From Spongilla lacustris (Eukaryota > Porifera > Demospongiae > Spongillida > Spongillidae): 64,000 nt of DNA. The notes below the pieces were generated by a model, which was not told where the DNA came from, did no database searches, and worked only from the letters and a program-made list of their open reading frames with translations. The first letter of the stretch is position 1, and the number at the start of each line of letters is the position of its first letter. Shown here piece after piece: positions 46,976 to 58,644 of this stretch. A program made the translations under genes and the position numbers. The stretch spans positions 1,886,501 to 1,950,500 of the forward strand of contig OX442421.1 in the NCBI GenBank assembly GCA_949361645.1, given 5' to 3'.

Positions 46976-47344
46976 GCTTTCCAATGCTACAGTGTAATTG
47001 GTGCCCTTGGTACATCTAGGGACATTGCAACAGCTTAGGAAGCCTTGCATATGGTGGCAGTGAATATTATTGCTAACCTATCACTACAGATTATGGCAGG
47101 GAAAGTTTACATAAGACTAGCAGCTGAATAGTGTACATGCACATGTAGCTTTCTTCACTATACTTCAAAAGGACAGCACTATCAAGCACATACATGTAGG
47201 AAGGTATTAAAAAAGGTGGGGGATGAAAGTTAATGAACATGTCTGGGGGGGGGGGGGGGGGGGGGGAGGCAGAGTGACCTGACCTATATGTTGGAATTTT
47301 TAGGATGGCATGTGGCACTCCCCTTATACATATGGTACTTAACT

Positions 47345-47377
<33 letters not shown>

Positions 47378-47576
47378 GCAAAAAGATGGAGGTAATGGCC
47401 CCTATGCTTCCTGTGCCACTGACCGTACCACCACTTCACAGGCACTGCACCATGGCACTATCTCACAAGCACTGCACCGTAACACTATGTCACAGCCATG
47501 GACTCTCAATCGTGCCAACACAGTACATATGCCTTTGATATTATTAAACTCATAGCCACATTATAATACATCGCAG

Positions 47577-47625
47577 ACATCAGGGGATTGATTCACTTAG
47601 TAAAAGTGAATCAATCCCCTGATGT
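47577..47625. other. Perfect 22-bp stem hairpin
   Basis: acatcaggggattgattcac tt and its exact reverse complement are separated by five bases, agtaa. It could be a tiny MITE relic or a transcribed hairpin; nothing shows expression. Two G runs precede it (47245-47266, 47345-47376). Confidence 0.85.
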
Positions 47626-47989
47626 TGCCTTTGAAGTATCAAGGGCATTTGAAATTTTTCTATTGCTTTGCACTTTTCAACACACATACATACACACATA
47701 CGCACACATGCACACACATACATACACACACGCACCACAATCAGTATGTACCTGTACAGAAATGGTGTGGGAACAAGTGTACAAAAAGAAAAGGTAATAA
47801 CTTATTATTATTATTTCTTTTCTAGGGTTCAATATCAAGAGTTGCATTAAAAGTCTGTTTGGGACTGTTTCTATGGAGATGAGGCGACATATTACTCGAG
47901 AACACTCCTGTATCTATTTTTGTACTGGGGAAGAGCAGCATCAGAAACCCAATGCTGAGACTGACCATCCGGAGTGTTCAACACCTCCA

Positions 47990-48290
47990 GGGGTATCCAC
48001 CTTAGGCTCAACAAATTTACTTAAATACCCCTACATTCCACTCTACTCAGCTGGCATGCACTTCTTCATCAAGCAAACCAGGTTGGCGTGTCCAGTTCTA
48101 GCAATGGAGGCCTACAGATAATGCTGCCAGTGTTTCACTCACCCCTCTTCCACTTCAAAAATGGGACGCCACTCGCATCTAAGAATTTCCGCTCCACCTT
48201 CCTATCCCTGGTATGGTGGAGCAATGTGGCTACAATCCAGCCAAATACAACACTCGCATTGGTGCAGCCAGCAGGTTCTCACTGACACCG
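47990..48290 (+). pseudogene. Tyrosine recombinase remnant
   Basis: Pieces in different frames give ACPVLAMEAY, SPLFHFKNGTPLASKNFRST and GYNPAKYNTRIGAAS. This follows the order of a tyrosine recombinase of DIRS/Ngaro or Crypton type: CPVxAxxxY, then PLFxFxDGxPL, then the HxxR box (family HSFRIGAAS; here NTRIGAAS). Frame breaks between pieces and loss of the final Tyr region show it is dead. Confidence 0.6.
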
Positions 48291-48392
48291 TTACATGCAC
48301 TCATTGTTAGTAATAGCAATAGCAGAATTGTGTATGTTTATAATGCACATTACATGTTCGCACTAACCACACACTGTGTAGAGATAGGGGTT

Positions 48393-48424
<32 letters not shown>

Positions 48425-48790
48425 GTTTGGACCTGCTGCCAGCAAGCATTGGCATAACATTGGGGGGGGGGGGGGGGGGGGGGGGTAGAGTATGCTTTTA
48501 ACCTGATGCAGAGGCTTTGGCCTAGTGATAGACTGCTCAGCGCTACAGAGGGTACACATAACGCTTTTCATGAAAGCATTGGGATAGTGCTATTTCATTA
48601 TTGGTGAAGCCCCACGAAGGTGCTTTGCAGTAAAATTAAGCGCTTTATGTGTAGTACTGACTCTGGCCTGACCATACACATGTATGCAGATAAAGATTCA
48701 AAATACGGCACGTACGTGCATGCAGATTTGATGTTAATCGATCTAGGTAAGGCTGAAATGCCTACGTAGCCTAGGTCGCCAATTGCTATA

Positions 48791-48880
48791 CAGGGTGTCT
48801 ACGAAAGAACGCAACGCTTTTGAACGGGAATAACTTTTGATAGGATTAAGCAAAAAATCTCATATTTTGAAACTGAGTTG
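48791..48880. mobile_element. Tc1/mariner-like end, unpaired
   Basis: TA followed by cagggtgtctacgaaagaac and ttttgaacgggaataacttt, closely similar to the end at 11292. I found no inverted partner in the window. 48291-48790 has G runs at 48395-48423 and 48462-48485 and no gene. Confidence 0.7.
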
Positions 48881-49406
48881 GTCGGTTTCCTCAAATTTTT
48901 TTCCATCCTTTTAATTAATACATTATTAATCATGCTAATTAATTTTAATAAGCACAATAGATTAGCTGATTTTGAAAGTTCGTATGTGTTCACGTATCGA
49001 CTGTGAAGCTTCGTTCAAAATATTGGATTTTTTTCACATTCACAACTAAAACTGCAACCTTCTACCTATTTCTCTTCGCGTACGCATGCGCACACGACCT
49101 CGTCCTAAGACTTAATTCTGTGATAAAATAACTAATCTCAATCACGTGATACAATTCGGAGGCGGATCTTCTTTTTAATGCAATGCCCCACCTCCTTCGT
49201 GGGTGTTACAAGTCAGTGCCAATTAACATGTTTACATCCGATGTAGTGCGCACCAATTAGCACTATCGTATAGACAGGCACTAAACCGAGCGGCAGGTAC
49301 TACGGGTTGATATGAATTTGACATGTAATGCCATTCTGTGAGTTAGGACACGGAGACGCACACGTTAAACTTATAGCGCAAGTTATTACACAGTACACGC
49401 AAAAAT

Positions 49407-50385
49407 GTGCTGGTCGGTAGTCTATCGATCAAATTCTTAGGTATCTGACTAATGTTTCAAGCCTGCAGCTAGGTTTTAGATAAGTTATTGTTTTTTTTAA
49501 AGAGAAGGCATCCCACATCAATTTTTTTTTAACGACTTAGACAAGCCATTGCACGATGGTTTCATTTTCATTGTACTACTTTGCAAGCCTGTTAGCTGGG
49601 TATGGTTGATTTATGTGATTTCATTTCATGGCATTCAGTAATAAAATTTTTGGATGATTAGGATGACTTGTTTTTTTTTTTTTCTTGTTGCACACAAATG
49701 AGCCTATTAGCTGGTTTTCAAATCATGTCTGTGTGTGCATAAATATTGGTGGATGCTTTGCTTTAGAATAGACTCTTGTTATGTACCTTTAAAAAGACAA
49801 CTTATGAGGGTGTAGTTTAATAATGTTGCAAGCTTTTGTGTATAGAAAATGATTATGGTACTTGGAATTTGCAAAAGCATCCTTTGACATTAAGTTGCAA
49901 GTGCAATACGGACCGTCTATGATAGGGAAGAATGCTATTTCAGAGGATCATAGTGTATGTTAAAGAATGTGCTTGGAAACCTGTGAGCTTTTAGCTGTGT
50001 CTATTGTTTCTTTGAAAGTAAGGTTAAGGTAATCTCTGTTTAAAAATACACCTGCAGGTTTTAGATGTTGGGGAATGTTGCGGTTTTCGTTTAAAGAAAG
50101 GTGTGCTTTGCATCATTGTTTAAAATTCTTGCTGTTGCTTATGTGCTGGTTGGTAGACTATCGATCAACATGTTTCAAGCCTCCAACAAGGTTTTAGATA
50201 AGTTTTAAGAGAAGGCATCTCAGATCAAAAAATTTTTAACGACTTAGACAAGCCACTCATGGTTGCATTGTCAATGTATTACTTTGCAAGCCTGTTAGCT
50301 AGTTCCCATATCATGGTGTGCTTAAGTAAGGGTAGGGTTGATTTATGTGATTTCATGGCTTCAGTAATGGAATTTGCTTGCAACA
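49407..50385. repeat. Diverged direct duplication, noncoding
   Basis: About 240 bases beginning tgctggtcggtagtctatcg (49407-49655) recur at 50146-50385 with changes. Shared blocks include aacgacttagacaagcca and tttgcaagcctgttagct. No frame is conserved, so I take it as noncoding. 49000-51400 has no gene otherwise. Confidence 0.8.
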
Positions 50386-50959
50386 AGTTGTGATTTTATA
50401 TAGCTATTTCCTTACCATAATGTGTGCTAACTGCTGCTTATGGATATAGACCCTCTGCTTTAAGAGTTCCTTCATGCAGAGTGTGCTTAAATTTCTAATT
50501 TTGCAACCCATTAGATGATCGATTAGAGATGAATCAAAAAATCCTTTTTTAAAGCACCTAAGAAGAGTGCTGTTTTTTAAGATAGGTTGTGCTTAATAAA
50601 GTCATGAGTCCTATAGCTAGTTACTACAAATGTAGATCACAATCTGTGCTGTTGTTTAAGCATGGATACTAGGTTTCCATGTCTAGGAGATACCTGTTGT
50701 GATTTGAAGAATTACTTTAGTATCGACTAATATTGCAAGTGGTTTTGTGATGCTTGGATTTAAGAGTGGTATTATTTCGCCATGTTGTGAGCAATTGTGT
50801 GTCGAATTAGTGGTAGCATAAAAAGGGTAAAATGTTTGGGAATTCAGCTGTATGTCTTAAGAAAGCATCATGTTTTGTTAGCTACAGATTATAATATGCT
50901 TATGAGTACTACATGTACATGTACATGTACAGTTGCAAGCCTAGCTTTTAAAAGTTCGA

Positions 50960-51235
50960 ATAAAAGTGTGCCTTCCTACCCCATCCTGTCTCCTCTTGGT
51001 CTTAAAATAATTTTCTGTGCGTGAGTGTTGTTTATGAGTACTACCTGTTGAGGACCCAGTATAGCTAACCATCTTTTCATTGGTTAACCAAGGCTTCCTT
51101 CTTTCCTAACCCTTCCTGTCCCCTCTTGATCTTAAAATAATTCTCTGTGTGAGTGTTGCTTATGAGTACTACCTGTTGAGGACCCAGTATAGCTATCCAA
51201 CTTTTCATTGGTGAACCAAGGCTTCCTTCTTTCGT
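50960..51235. repeat. Tandem repeat, about 134-bp unit, two copies
   Basis: ctgttgaggacccagtatag and aaccaaggcttccttctttc recur with a period near 134 bases. No coding frame. Confidence 0.85.
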
Positions 51236-51414
51236 ACTTATTCTTGTTCCCTCTTGTGTGTGTCTCTTCTATGTGTGTCTTACCGGTTGCTTAACGGTAT
51301 CGGATAACCGGTAAGTGGTAAGGACAAAACTTATCGATAGTTGACCCTACATTCAGGCTGCACTTGGTAACCCCATAACGCATCAGTGTCTCTCTCATGA
51401 CAGAGCATCCTTAA

Positions 51415-51990
51415 TTGGAACTAGAACCCCATAGTAGTTGCTACACAGCTTTGTTCTTGACATGGCCACAAACACTGCTGCTCTGGGGAAGGTATATTGT
51501 ATTCAATCAAATGTGTGTCTGCCATGCAGATGTGAGCTGTTCTTGGCCAATGTTATTAGGTGGAGATGGAGAAGAGGAAAGGGAACACCATCCCACCAGG
51601 ATGAGGAGTGGACCACTCTGGAAGGGTGGGTGTATGTGTATGTCTGTGTCTGCCATGTCCCATAGATATGTTGCCAAGGGGTGTACTGCTTATCTACAGG
51701 TGTGATGTTGTGCTAGCTATCCCTCATTTGCTCTCCTCCCCTTCTTTTCTTCTTTCCCTCCTCTCCACCTTCTCTTCTCCCTTCCCCTCCTCTCCCTCTT
51801 TACTTCTCCCTTCCAGCTGGATATAATTGGCCATGATGGTAGAATTATTCTGTGCTAGCTGTATTCAGTGATGGTCCTTTTGCCCACCACATATGAAAAT
51901 GGCAAGCAATCTGGTAAGCATCTTTGATGTGAATGGCCAATTGCTTTAATCATATACGTACTCACATCAAGGACTGACTAAGGCATTTAA
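51415..51990 (+). repeat. Dispersed repeat, copy 2
   Basis: Partner of 4280-4950 in opposite orientation. Here the frame reads HPTRMRSGPLWKGGCM and SHRYVAKGCTAYL before gtgtgatg. A pyrimidine-rich tract (51725-51815) replaces the purine tract of copy 1. 51991-53100 contains an AT palindrome at 52288-52322 and no supported gene. Confidence 0.6.
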
Positions 51991-53108
51991 GGTTATCATT
52001 CAAATGTCCATCCCTAGCCTGCATATGAACTGTTGTGTTTTCAAAACACACACATATACTAATACAGCACCATTTTGTCACTTACTTTATCATATTTTGC
52101 TGTCAAACCCTGCATGGACAGATAAGTGTCATCAATGTATTTTCATTTTCAATATATAGACATATGTCTTAAAAGCTTTTTGTGCATTATATATTTGATC
52201 ACTAGCAGTGTGTCTTTACTGGATTTCATAGGACATGAAATCAAGAAACAGTAAAGCAAGAACAGGAAGCCATAAATTCTTTCAATGTATATATATATAT
52301 ATAATTATAATTATATATATATACACTAAGAGAGCCCATGTAAAGGTCAAGACACTTCTTAAAAATGCTATGAAAGGATTTAATTAACCCTTCCTGTACT
52401 CCATTGCCAAATACATACACACTGGAAGTCACAGGGAATCTCCATAGCCCATGATATGAGAGGCAGAGTTCGAGATTGAAAGAAACAGGACATAGTTAGG
52501 ATTTAACTCTTTGACAGTCAACACGGATAACTTAGTTAATTGATTATTTGCGAGTCATATTTTAATTATCGGCGGGCATGTATATATAAGGACTTAATGC
52601 CCCATGCAGTTTAATTCACCACCAGCCCAATTGATCCGCTACCGGAGAGATGTAATTATGAAAAACGTGCGAAGAAATTAAGGCTGAGGAAGAAACCCAT
52701 TCCATCATTTGTAGACAGGTACCAAAGTTCATGTGATGTATTGAACCATGCTGGCATGCATGTACATTTTCAGAGATCAGCATATATCATTTACCTTTGT
52801 AATTGACTCAGTCATGCCACAAACATGTGGTAGGGTGAAATGTTTTTAAAACCTTGCACTTCTAACCATAACTGGATCCTCCTATGTATAGGAGCATCTA
52901 AGGTCAATTTGTCGCAGATCTATTGATTCTATCTTCTATAATGTTTACATTGATGGAAGATATGATGGCCGGGTTTTTTGAAAAACTTAACCCCAAGGAG
53001 TTGACATGTTTTTTTTTTGCAAATGGCCCATAATCAACTGTGATATGTAGTAGGTTATAAAAATGTACCCTGCATTTATAGACTTGATAAGCTTATCGAT
53101 CTTCATAG

Positions 53109-53262
53109 GTGGAAGGTATAGAGCATTTTCTATATGGAGTTGCCATAGATGAGGGGTACAAAGGGAACAGAGAAAATAGTCTTACCTTAGATGTGTTGTA
53201 TCCAGAAGTGAGCAATTTAAGGAAATCACTATTGCGGAATTATAACGTCTTATCTATCACCT
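53109..53262 (+). CDS. Possible exon of unknown gene
   Basis: After an acceptor-like cttcatag, the frame VEGIEHFLYGVAIDEGYKGN and VLYPEVSNLRKSLL stays open to the edge of a TTAA-flanked element. I cannot link it in phase to the basic stretch EKRAKKLRLRKKPIPSF at about 52655-52720. No domain recognised. Confidence 0.25.
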
Positions 53263-53265
53263 TAA

Positions 53266-53972
53266 TGTTTAATCTCCCGGAATCCTTATTTAAGGATGGC
53301 CATCCTTAAATAAGGATGATGACCACTTTCTAAGAGGATGATGCACACTTGGTGCTTTATTTTAGATTTGTGATTAACTAGATTCAAGATAAAGCAGATT
53401 AGCGTTACTGCCGCGATTAAAACAGGTTTGACTAGCTCAAAAACCGGTATTACAGTGAGTCTCGTTATGGCGAAGCCGCCATTTGCCATTGGCGATATAG
53501 AATAGTGAGCCAATTTACTCAAATCGAAGGAAGGGCATGTTTCTGAAAGCTGAAGTAGTAGAATGTAGACTGTCAGAATCAGATGGACCCGTCTGTGGAA
53601 CAATATCCACGGCGATACGCTGGCTCACGACTCACGTACATTGTACGTACCGCGCGGCCCGAGGCGCGGCCAGTGTACAGGCATAGATATTACCTCTAAT
53701 ATCTATGGTACAGGTACTGATTGCATACACTCGAAAGTGTCAAGCTATAGCCATAGATATTAAGCAACCCTGCTTAGTTACCGAGAGAGCCACAGAAAAC
53801 GACGGATGTAGTTTCTCAGTATGGATGGGACGTACAGTAGGCGGGCCACAAGGCCTATATACCCTAGGTGACCGTTATTCCATAATCTGTGGTGGCAGCA
53901 ACAGTAGGCCTAGGCACCTCGAGTCTGATTAATTGGGGCTAAGAATTGACAACGCTTCCTACATCTCCCGTA

Positions 53973-54011
<39 letters not shown>

Positions 54012-54619
54012 ATCCATCATTGTACATGCCCGGGTACTGTATGCATGAAATGATAGGAATAGAAAGCACACTCAGTGTGTTCAATGGAGCGCAACCACAT
54101 GTAGTGCACGTGGTCATGCACTGGTTTCAGCGAGGCTGTAGGGATACATCCACGCTGGCGTTTGACCAGAAGATAGCATCAGTACACGTACGCGTACAAA
54201 CGCTTGATATTAATTTTGAAGTGTTATGATGTAAATGCTCATAACTTATCGACCACAAGTTATTTTTTCAACGAATCAGGTTGTGAGTATAGCTGGGTTA
54301 ACTGACTATCACAGAAAATCAAGAGTTTTAAAACCACTATGGTTTTTGAGGTCAATAACCTCTACTGTTGTGATCCTTATTAAAGGATGGCGTCCATCCT
54401 TAAATAAGGATGTGCCACTTCATCCCAGTTTTAAAATATGGACATTGATCATATTGACATCATTTACAGTTTGTTATGGAGGCTAATCAGTATACAATTG
54501 ACCAATAGCATTTATGTTATCTAAGTTGCTTGGTTAGCAAAAGTATGCGATGCAAAAGACGATCCTTTTTTAAGGATAATGACATCTTTAAATAAGGATT
54601 TTTCCCTGGAGATTAAACA
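53266..54619. mobile_element. TTAA-flanked element with palindromic ends
   Basis: Both sides carry TTAA (53262-53265, 54620-54623), the target of piggyBac and Kolobok elements. Ends tgtttaatctcc and ggagattaaaca are inverted. Behind each end lie copies of atccttatttaaggat, forming a perfect 36-base palindrome at 53282-53317, a near-palindrome at 54373-54411 and a weaker one near 54561-54600. A 37-base C run is at 53975-54011. No transposase recognised. Confidence 0.85.
53975..54011. repeat. 37-C run, longest of about fifteen G/C homopolymers
   Basis: Other G or C runs of at least 14 bases: 5913-5933, 8027-8040, 8992-9017, 9398-9412, 10126-10141, 11487-11505, 14022-14051, 23799-23831, 32082-32097, 47245-47266, 47345-47376, 48395-48423, 48462-48485 and 57019-57033. 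Lengths in an assembly may be imprecise. Confidence 0.9.
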
Positions 54620-54819
54620 TTAAAAAGTTGATGATCTGTTTGATTTCCAACAAGCAACAAATGAAACGTAAAGAAGCGGTCCAGTACTATGTTTTATTTT
54701 GTTTTTTTTTTCACAGATATATACATGTATATTATTCTACATATATACATACATGTACATACACCACAATAGAGGAACATTGGAACGTTTTTGTTAATCA
54801 TGCTACACCAAAGGTATCA

Positions 54820-55027
54820 GAGATTCACTGATTGTCAGTTCAATAGAGGCTGGGAGGTGTATAGCATGTCCTTGATTTGATCGCGCTCCTCTGATACATT
54901 GTATGGAAGATCGTAAAAGAGAGAAGGATAGACGGCAACGAAGCCACCCCATTGTCTGACTGTATGATGTGCCCCATTTGTCAGCTAGCAGTGATGCCAA
55001 ACGTTTGTCAGTAGGTGGTAGTGGCAA
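54820..55027 (-). pseudogene. Retroelement tail remnant
   Basis: LASLLADKWGTSYSQTMGWL, then RCRLSFSLLRSSIQCIRGAR resembles the conserved tail (LLAxKWxxPYSxxMxWVRxRLSFAxLRAxxxCxRGSR) found after the catalytic region of retroelement proteins in corals and sponges. No partner domains nearby. 55028-55489 has no supported gene. Confidence 0.5.
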
Positions 55028-55489
55028 TGCTACCCATGCCTAGCCTAGGCCTCCTGTTGAAGAGAGGACGATTGGAGTGAATGAAGCTCGCTCAATTTCC
55101 CGAATTCGAAGTTCGTATTTTCTCTTTTTAATGTTTTCATGTTTTCGATAGCAACTGGATGGTGTGGGAGTCTGATTATGTGAAAAATCTAATGACGTAA
55201 TGACTGTAATTTGTATTTGTGTAATGAATAAATGCAATGCAATCAACATACAACTGCATACATTTGTTGTGCTTGTTATCCATGTCACGTGCATGCGTAC
55301 TTACATGCAAATTAACAAATGAATTGCAATGCTTGTACCATAAATAATCTATGCTTGCAATTGTACACACGCACAGCCTGCATGTGTACGCGCACAACAA
55401 ATTCCGGAATATATTACCCGGAGGCGTGCCCGGAGGATAAATTTTTACGGGGGATAATCTATTTCGTGACACCGGCTCGACCGCTCGAC

Positions 55490-56415
55490 ATAGAGCAGTT
55501 GACATAGAGCAGTCGACATAGAGCAGTCGACACAGAAACGTCGACACAGAAACGTTGACACAGAAACGTCAATACAGAAACGTCGACGTAGTTGGGCGTG
55601 GCCCAGCGGAAGTACTATTTAGGCGTGGCCCTTAGGAAGTCGACACGGGTAAATTAGGGCGTGGCTATCGGAAGTCAAGAGTACTTACCAATATATGGGC
55701 TGTTGTTACCTTAATAAAAAGGTTGGTTTCAATAGCACCTCGTCGTTTCAATCCGAGGCTGCTAATCTTTGCCTTCACGTATATCCGCAAGACAAGTATA
55801 GTCTCGGCCCCAGACCCAACGGACGGCGGATGGATTACATCACCGCTACGCGACGCGTAGCGGTGATGTAATCCATCCGCAGCTGCGTCCGTTGGGTCTG
55901 GTGCCGAGACTAGCGCAAGTACGCCAATATAACGGCAATAGGTTTGCACTGCCTCCAGTATCGCACTATGATCCCTAGAGAATGAAAATGGCAGATCTGC
56001 GTAGTGCATGGTAAGGCTTATACCACACATCCTACGCCACGACGAGGTGCTATTGAAACCAACCTTTTTCTTTTGCAACAAGCCATTAAGGTAACAACAG
56101 CACATATATTGGTATTGTAAGTTCTCTAACAAAATGTTGACTTCCGATGGCCACGCCCTAATTTACCCGTGACAGGCGTGTCGACTTAAGGGCCACACCT
56201 AAATAGTACTTGCGCTGGGCCACGCCCAAATACGTCGACGTTTCTGTGTCGACTGCTCTATGTACTCTGCTCTATGTCAACTGCTCTATGTCAAGCGCAC
56301 AATGCTCTATGTCGACTGCACAATGCTCTATGTCGACTGCACAATGCTCTATGTCGACTGCACAATGCTCTATGTCGACTGCACAATGCTCTATGTCGAG
56401 TGCACAATGCTCTAT
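55490..56415. mobile_element. Composite inverted-repeat element with short tandem ends
   Basis: Arms pair across the element: ggttggtttcaatagcacct at 55721 against its inverse near 56048, and gtagttgggcgtggccc at 55587 against ggccacgcccaaatac near 56218. The left end has tandem gacatagagcagtc and gacacagaaacgtc units; the right end has about seven atgtcgactgcacaatgctc units. The hairpin MITE 55799-55912 lies at the centre. Exact ends and target duplication not determined. Confidence 0.75.
55799..55912. mobile_element. 114-bp hairpin MITE
   Basis: tagtctcggccccagaccca and its inverse tgggtctggtgccgagacta bound a near-perfect palindrome centred on ctacgcgacgcgtag. One arm recurs at 8931-8991. 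Confidence 0.9.
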
Positions 56416-57992
56416 ACACTGCAAAAACTAAAGCGCGATGTTCACTCTTTATCACTCGACAACGTGCGAGTGAAACCCTAAATGAGTGAAAGGCACTTAA
56501 TTTATGATTTAGCACTTTGATAAACTACGAGTGAAGTAATTAAAGTGGCTAGCACTAATGTATATATAAACACGTTGCAGGTAAAATTTATATCATACGC
56601 ATACAATACACGATGCCGGTAAAATTTAAATCCGTTATTACTTCATTCTGTATATTCATAAGTAATATTAAAGCCGTTGAAGAGGCCGCTTATGGTTCTG
56701 ACCAACAGATCCGTCTGGTCCTGTTTCGGTAGCTCTGTTGAACTTTTAAAACCATCGCCCATAATATGATATGAATCGGCCGATATAGCGGACAGCGCCG
56801 CGTATTGGGACCACCACGGGCCCTACCCACGGGTTTATTAGATCCACTATTGTTTTTAAAATGAAAGAACTTTTCTCACGGGCCTGCAATACTAATAGTA
56901 ATAATAGCTGCGTTTGCTGCATGGGCTGAGCGAGGTTATATTACTAGCTTCGCAATCATGTACTTGTACGAATGTAACTGCCAATAATCAGTTATATATC
57001 GCTGTGACTAATTAATGGCCCCCCCCCCCCCCCACGTCTCATACTCAGACCCAAATCCACAGCTGCAGATAACGTTGATGTAGAGACATATCCACCAGAC
57101 CACCCCCGTATAAATGCGTCTATTTTTGTAAGTTTTGTTATATGCAATACTGTGATTTTGATTGTATTTTTGACTTTTGATATAGTGCCACACATTTCAA
57201 TACTTTGATTTGATATTGGATCCACTCATTTCAAGTGGTACAAAGTGTTTTAACCGGACCATTCTTTTTTTCCCCCCATAACAGTACACCTAGGACGTGC
57301 TTTAGATAAGTGTATGTCTCTTTTTTTATTTTTATGGGGCACCCCGCCTCGTGCCCTTCCAAAAATTGCGCTGAGTCACACACACACACCTCAGCTGCCA
57401 TCCTCGCTTAAAATATATGTACAATGAGGAGACGTGTTTTAAATACGCAAATCAAAAGGTTTTATACGCCAACTGATGGCGTGCGCTTATGGTTTTTGAG
57501 GTCAGCTAAACAAATTGTATACGTTTATTCATACATCCCCGCCGCGGCCGGGTCAATGACTCTTCCCCAGCCTCTGCCTTATATTTGCCCATACTGCGAG
57601 GGGCCCTCCCCCCCCTAATAATATGAGGAACACAATGCAGAAAAATTTAATTTATAATTATAATACATATAATGTGTTTATTGTCTTCCTTGTATTATCC
57701 TGGTATAAAATTCATAATGAAAAAAATAATACATAATAATTATACAAAGATACGCATGCACACAAAACTACTTAATGTCTTCAGCCACTTTGTTCCAGCA
57801 ACATTGATGCAATTAAAATCATACGGTCAGCTTGTTATGCCCCTTCATCACATCCTCCTCCTCTTCCTGTTCCCACCTCATGGCTAAACAGGAGGGTTAG
57901 CACAGTGGATGATATCGATGACACACACCATCGTTGATGATGGCATTTCTAGGGAGGGACAATTAAAAAATTTTTTAAAGGGAGTAACTTAC
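56416..57992. other. No gene recognised
   Basis: AT-rich DNA with a 15-C run at 57019-57033. A 64-codon frame at 57424 has no recognisable domain. The last 100 bases may hold a final exon of the gene at 57993-58118: an acceptor cctccctag at about 57948 is followed by a short open frame. Confidence 0.45.
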
Positions 57993-58118
57993 CGTCATCT
58001 TATCACGCATGCAGCAGTGTGCTGAGAGGTCCACATTAAAGTCTAGCCACTGCACCTTCTGTGGGGGGATCATATTGAAGGACCTAGTCATCACTCTTGT
58101 GAAGACCCAGGAGTTGGT
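57993..58118 (-). CDS. Exon of an unidentified gene
   Basis: 126 bases, 42 codons, with acceptor tctaatag and donor gtaagt, phase 0 at both ends. The frame begins TNSWVFTRVMTRSFNMIPPQ and includes KVQWLDFNVDLSAHCCMRDK. Sequence looks like a real globular coding exon but I cannot place it. It lies just outside the duplicated block, on the strand opposite the MCC-like gene. Confidence 0.6.
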
Positions 58119-58644
58119 CTATTAGATCACATTGATGTGTGTACGTGTGTACTTCACACTGATGTGTGTATATGTTTATTTCACACTGATGTGTGTGTAC
58201 ATGTTTACTTCACACTGATGTGTGTACATGTTTACTTCACACTGTACCTGACATTGTAGAAACTGTACATAGTCAACTGTAAATGGTCTGTACAAAAAGG
58301 TCCATCCACAAGAACAGATGTGTTGCTAGGGTCGTAATTAAGTCCGTTGCTATGAAACATTTGTAATCAAGGGGCGTAGCCTTTTTGTAAAACGTTACAA
58401 TGCAATGAAACAGTTGTGTTGTATAGTATCATAGCTGTAATTATATTTCATGACCATATAAGAATAATTCACTTTTTCAATTACATGTATACACAGGAAG
58501 TAATGGCTATTCATGTTGAAGTCCGGAACACATCACTGGAACACAATGACACAGTGCAGAGATACCCACAGCACACACCCCTGCCGGGTATATACCTAGG
58601 ATTAGTGAATGTCCCCTAAATATGTATGTATCTATCTATGTCCC

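Noticed and set aside
56210..56515. Repetitive frames (STAQCSM and similar)
   Set aside because: They are readings of the tandem ends of the 55490-56415 element.
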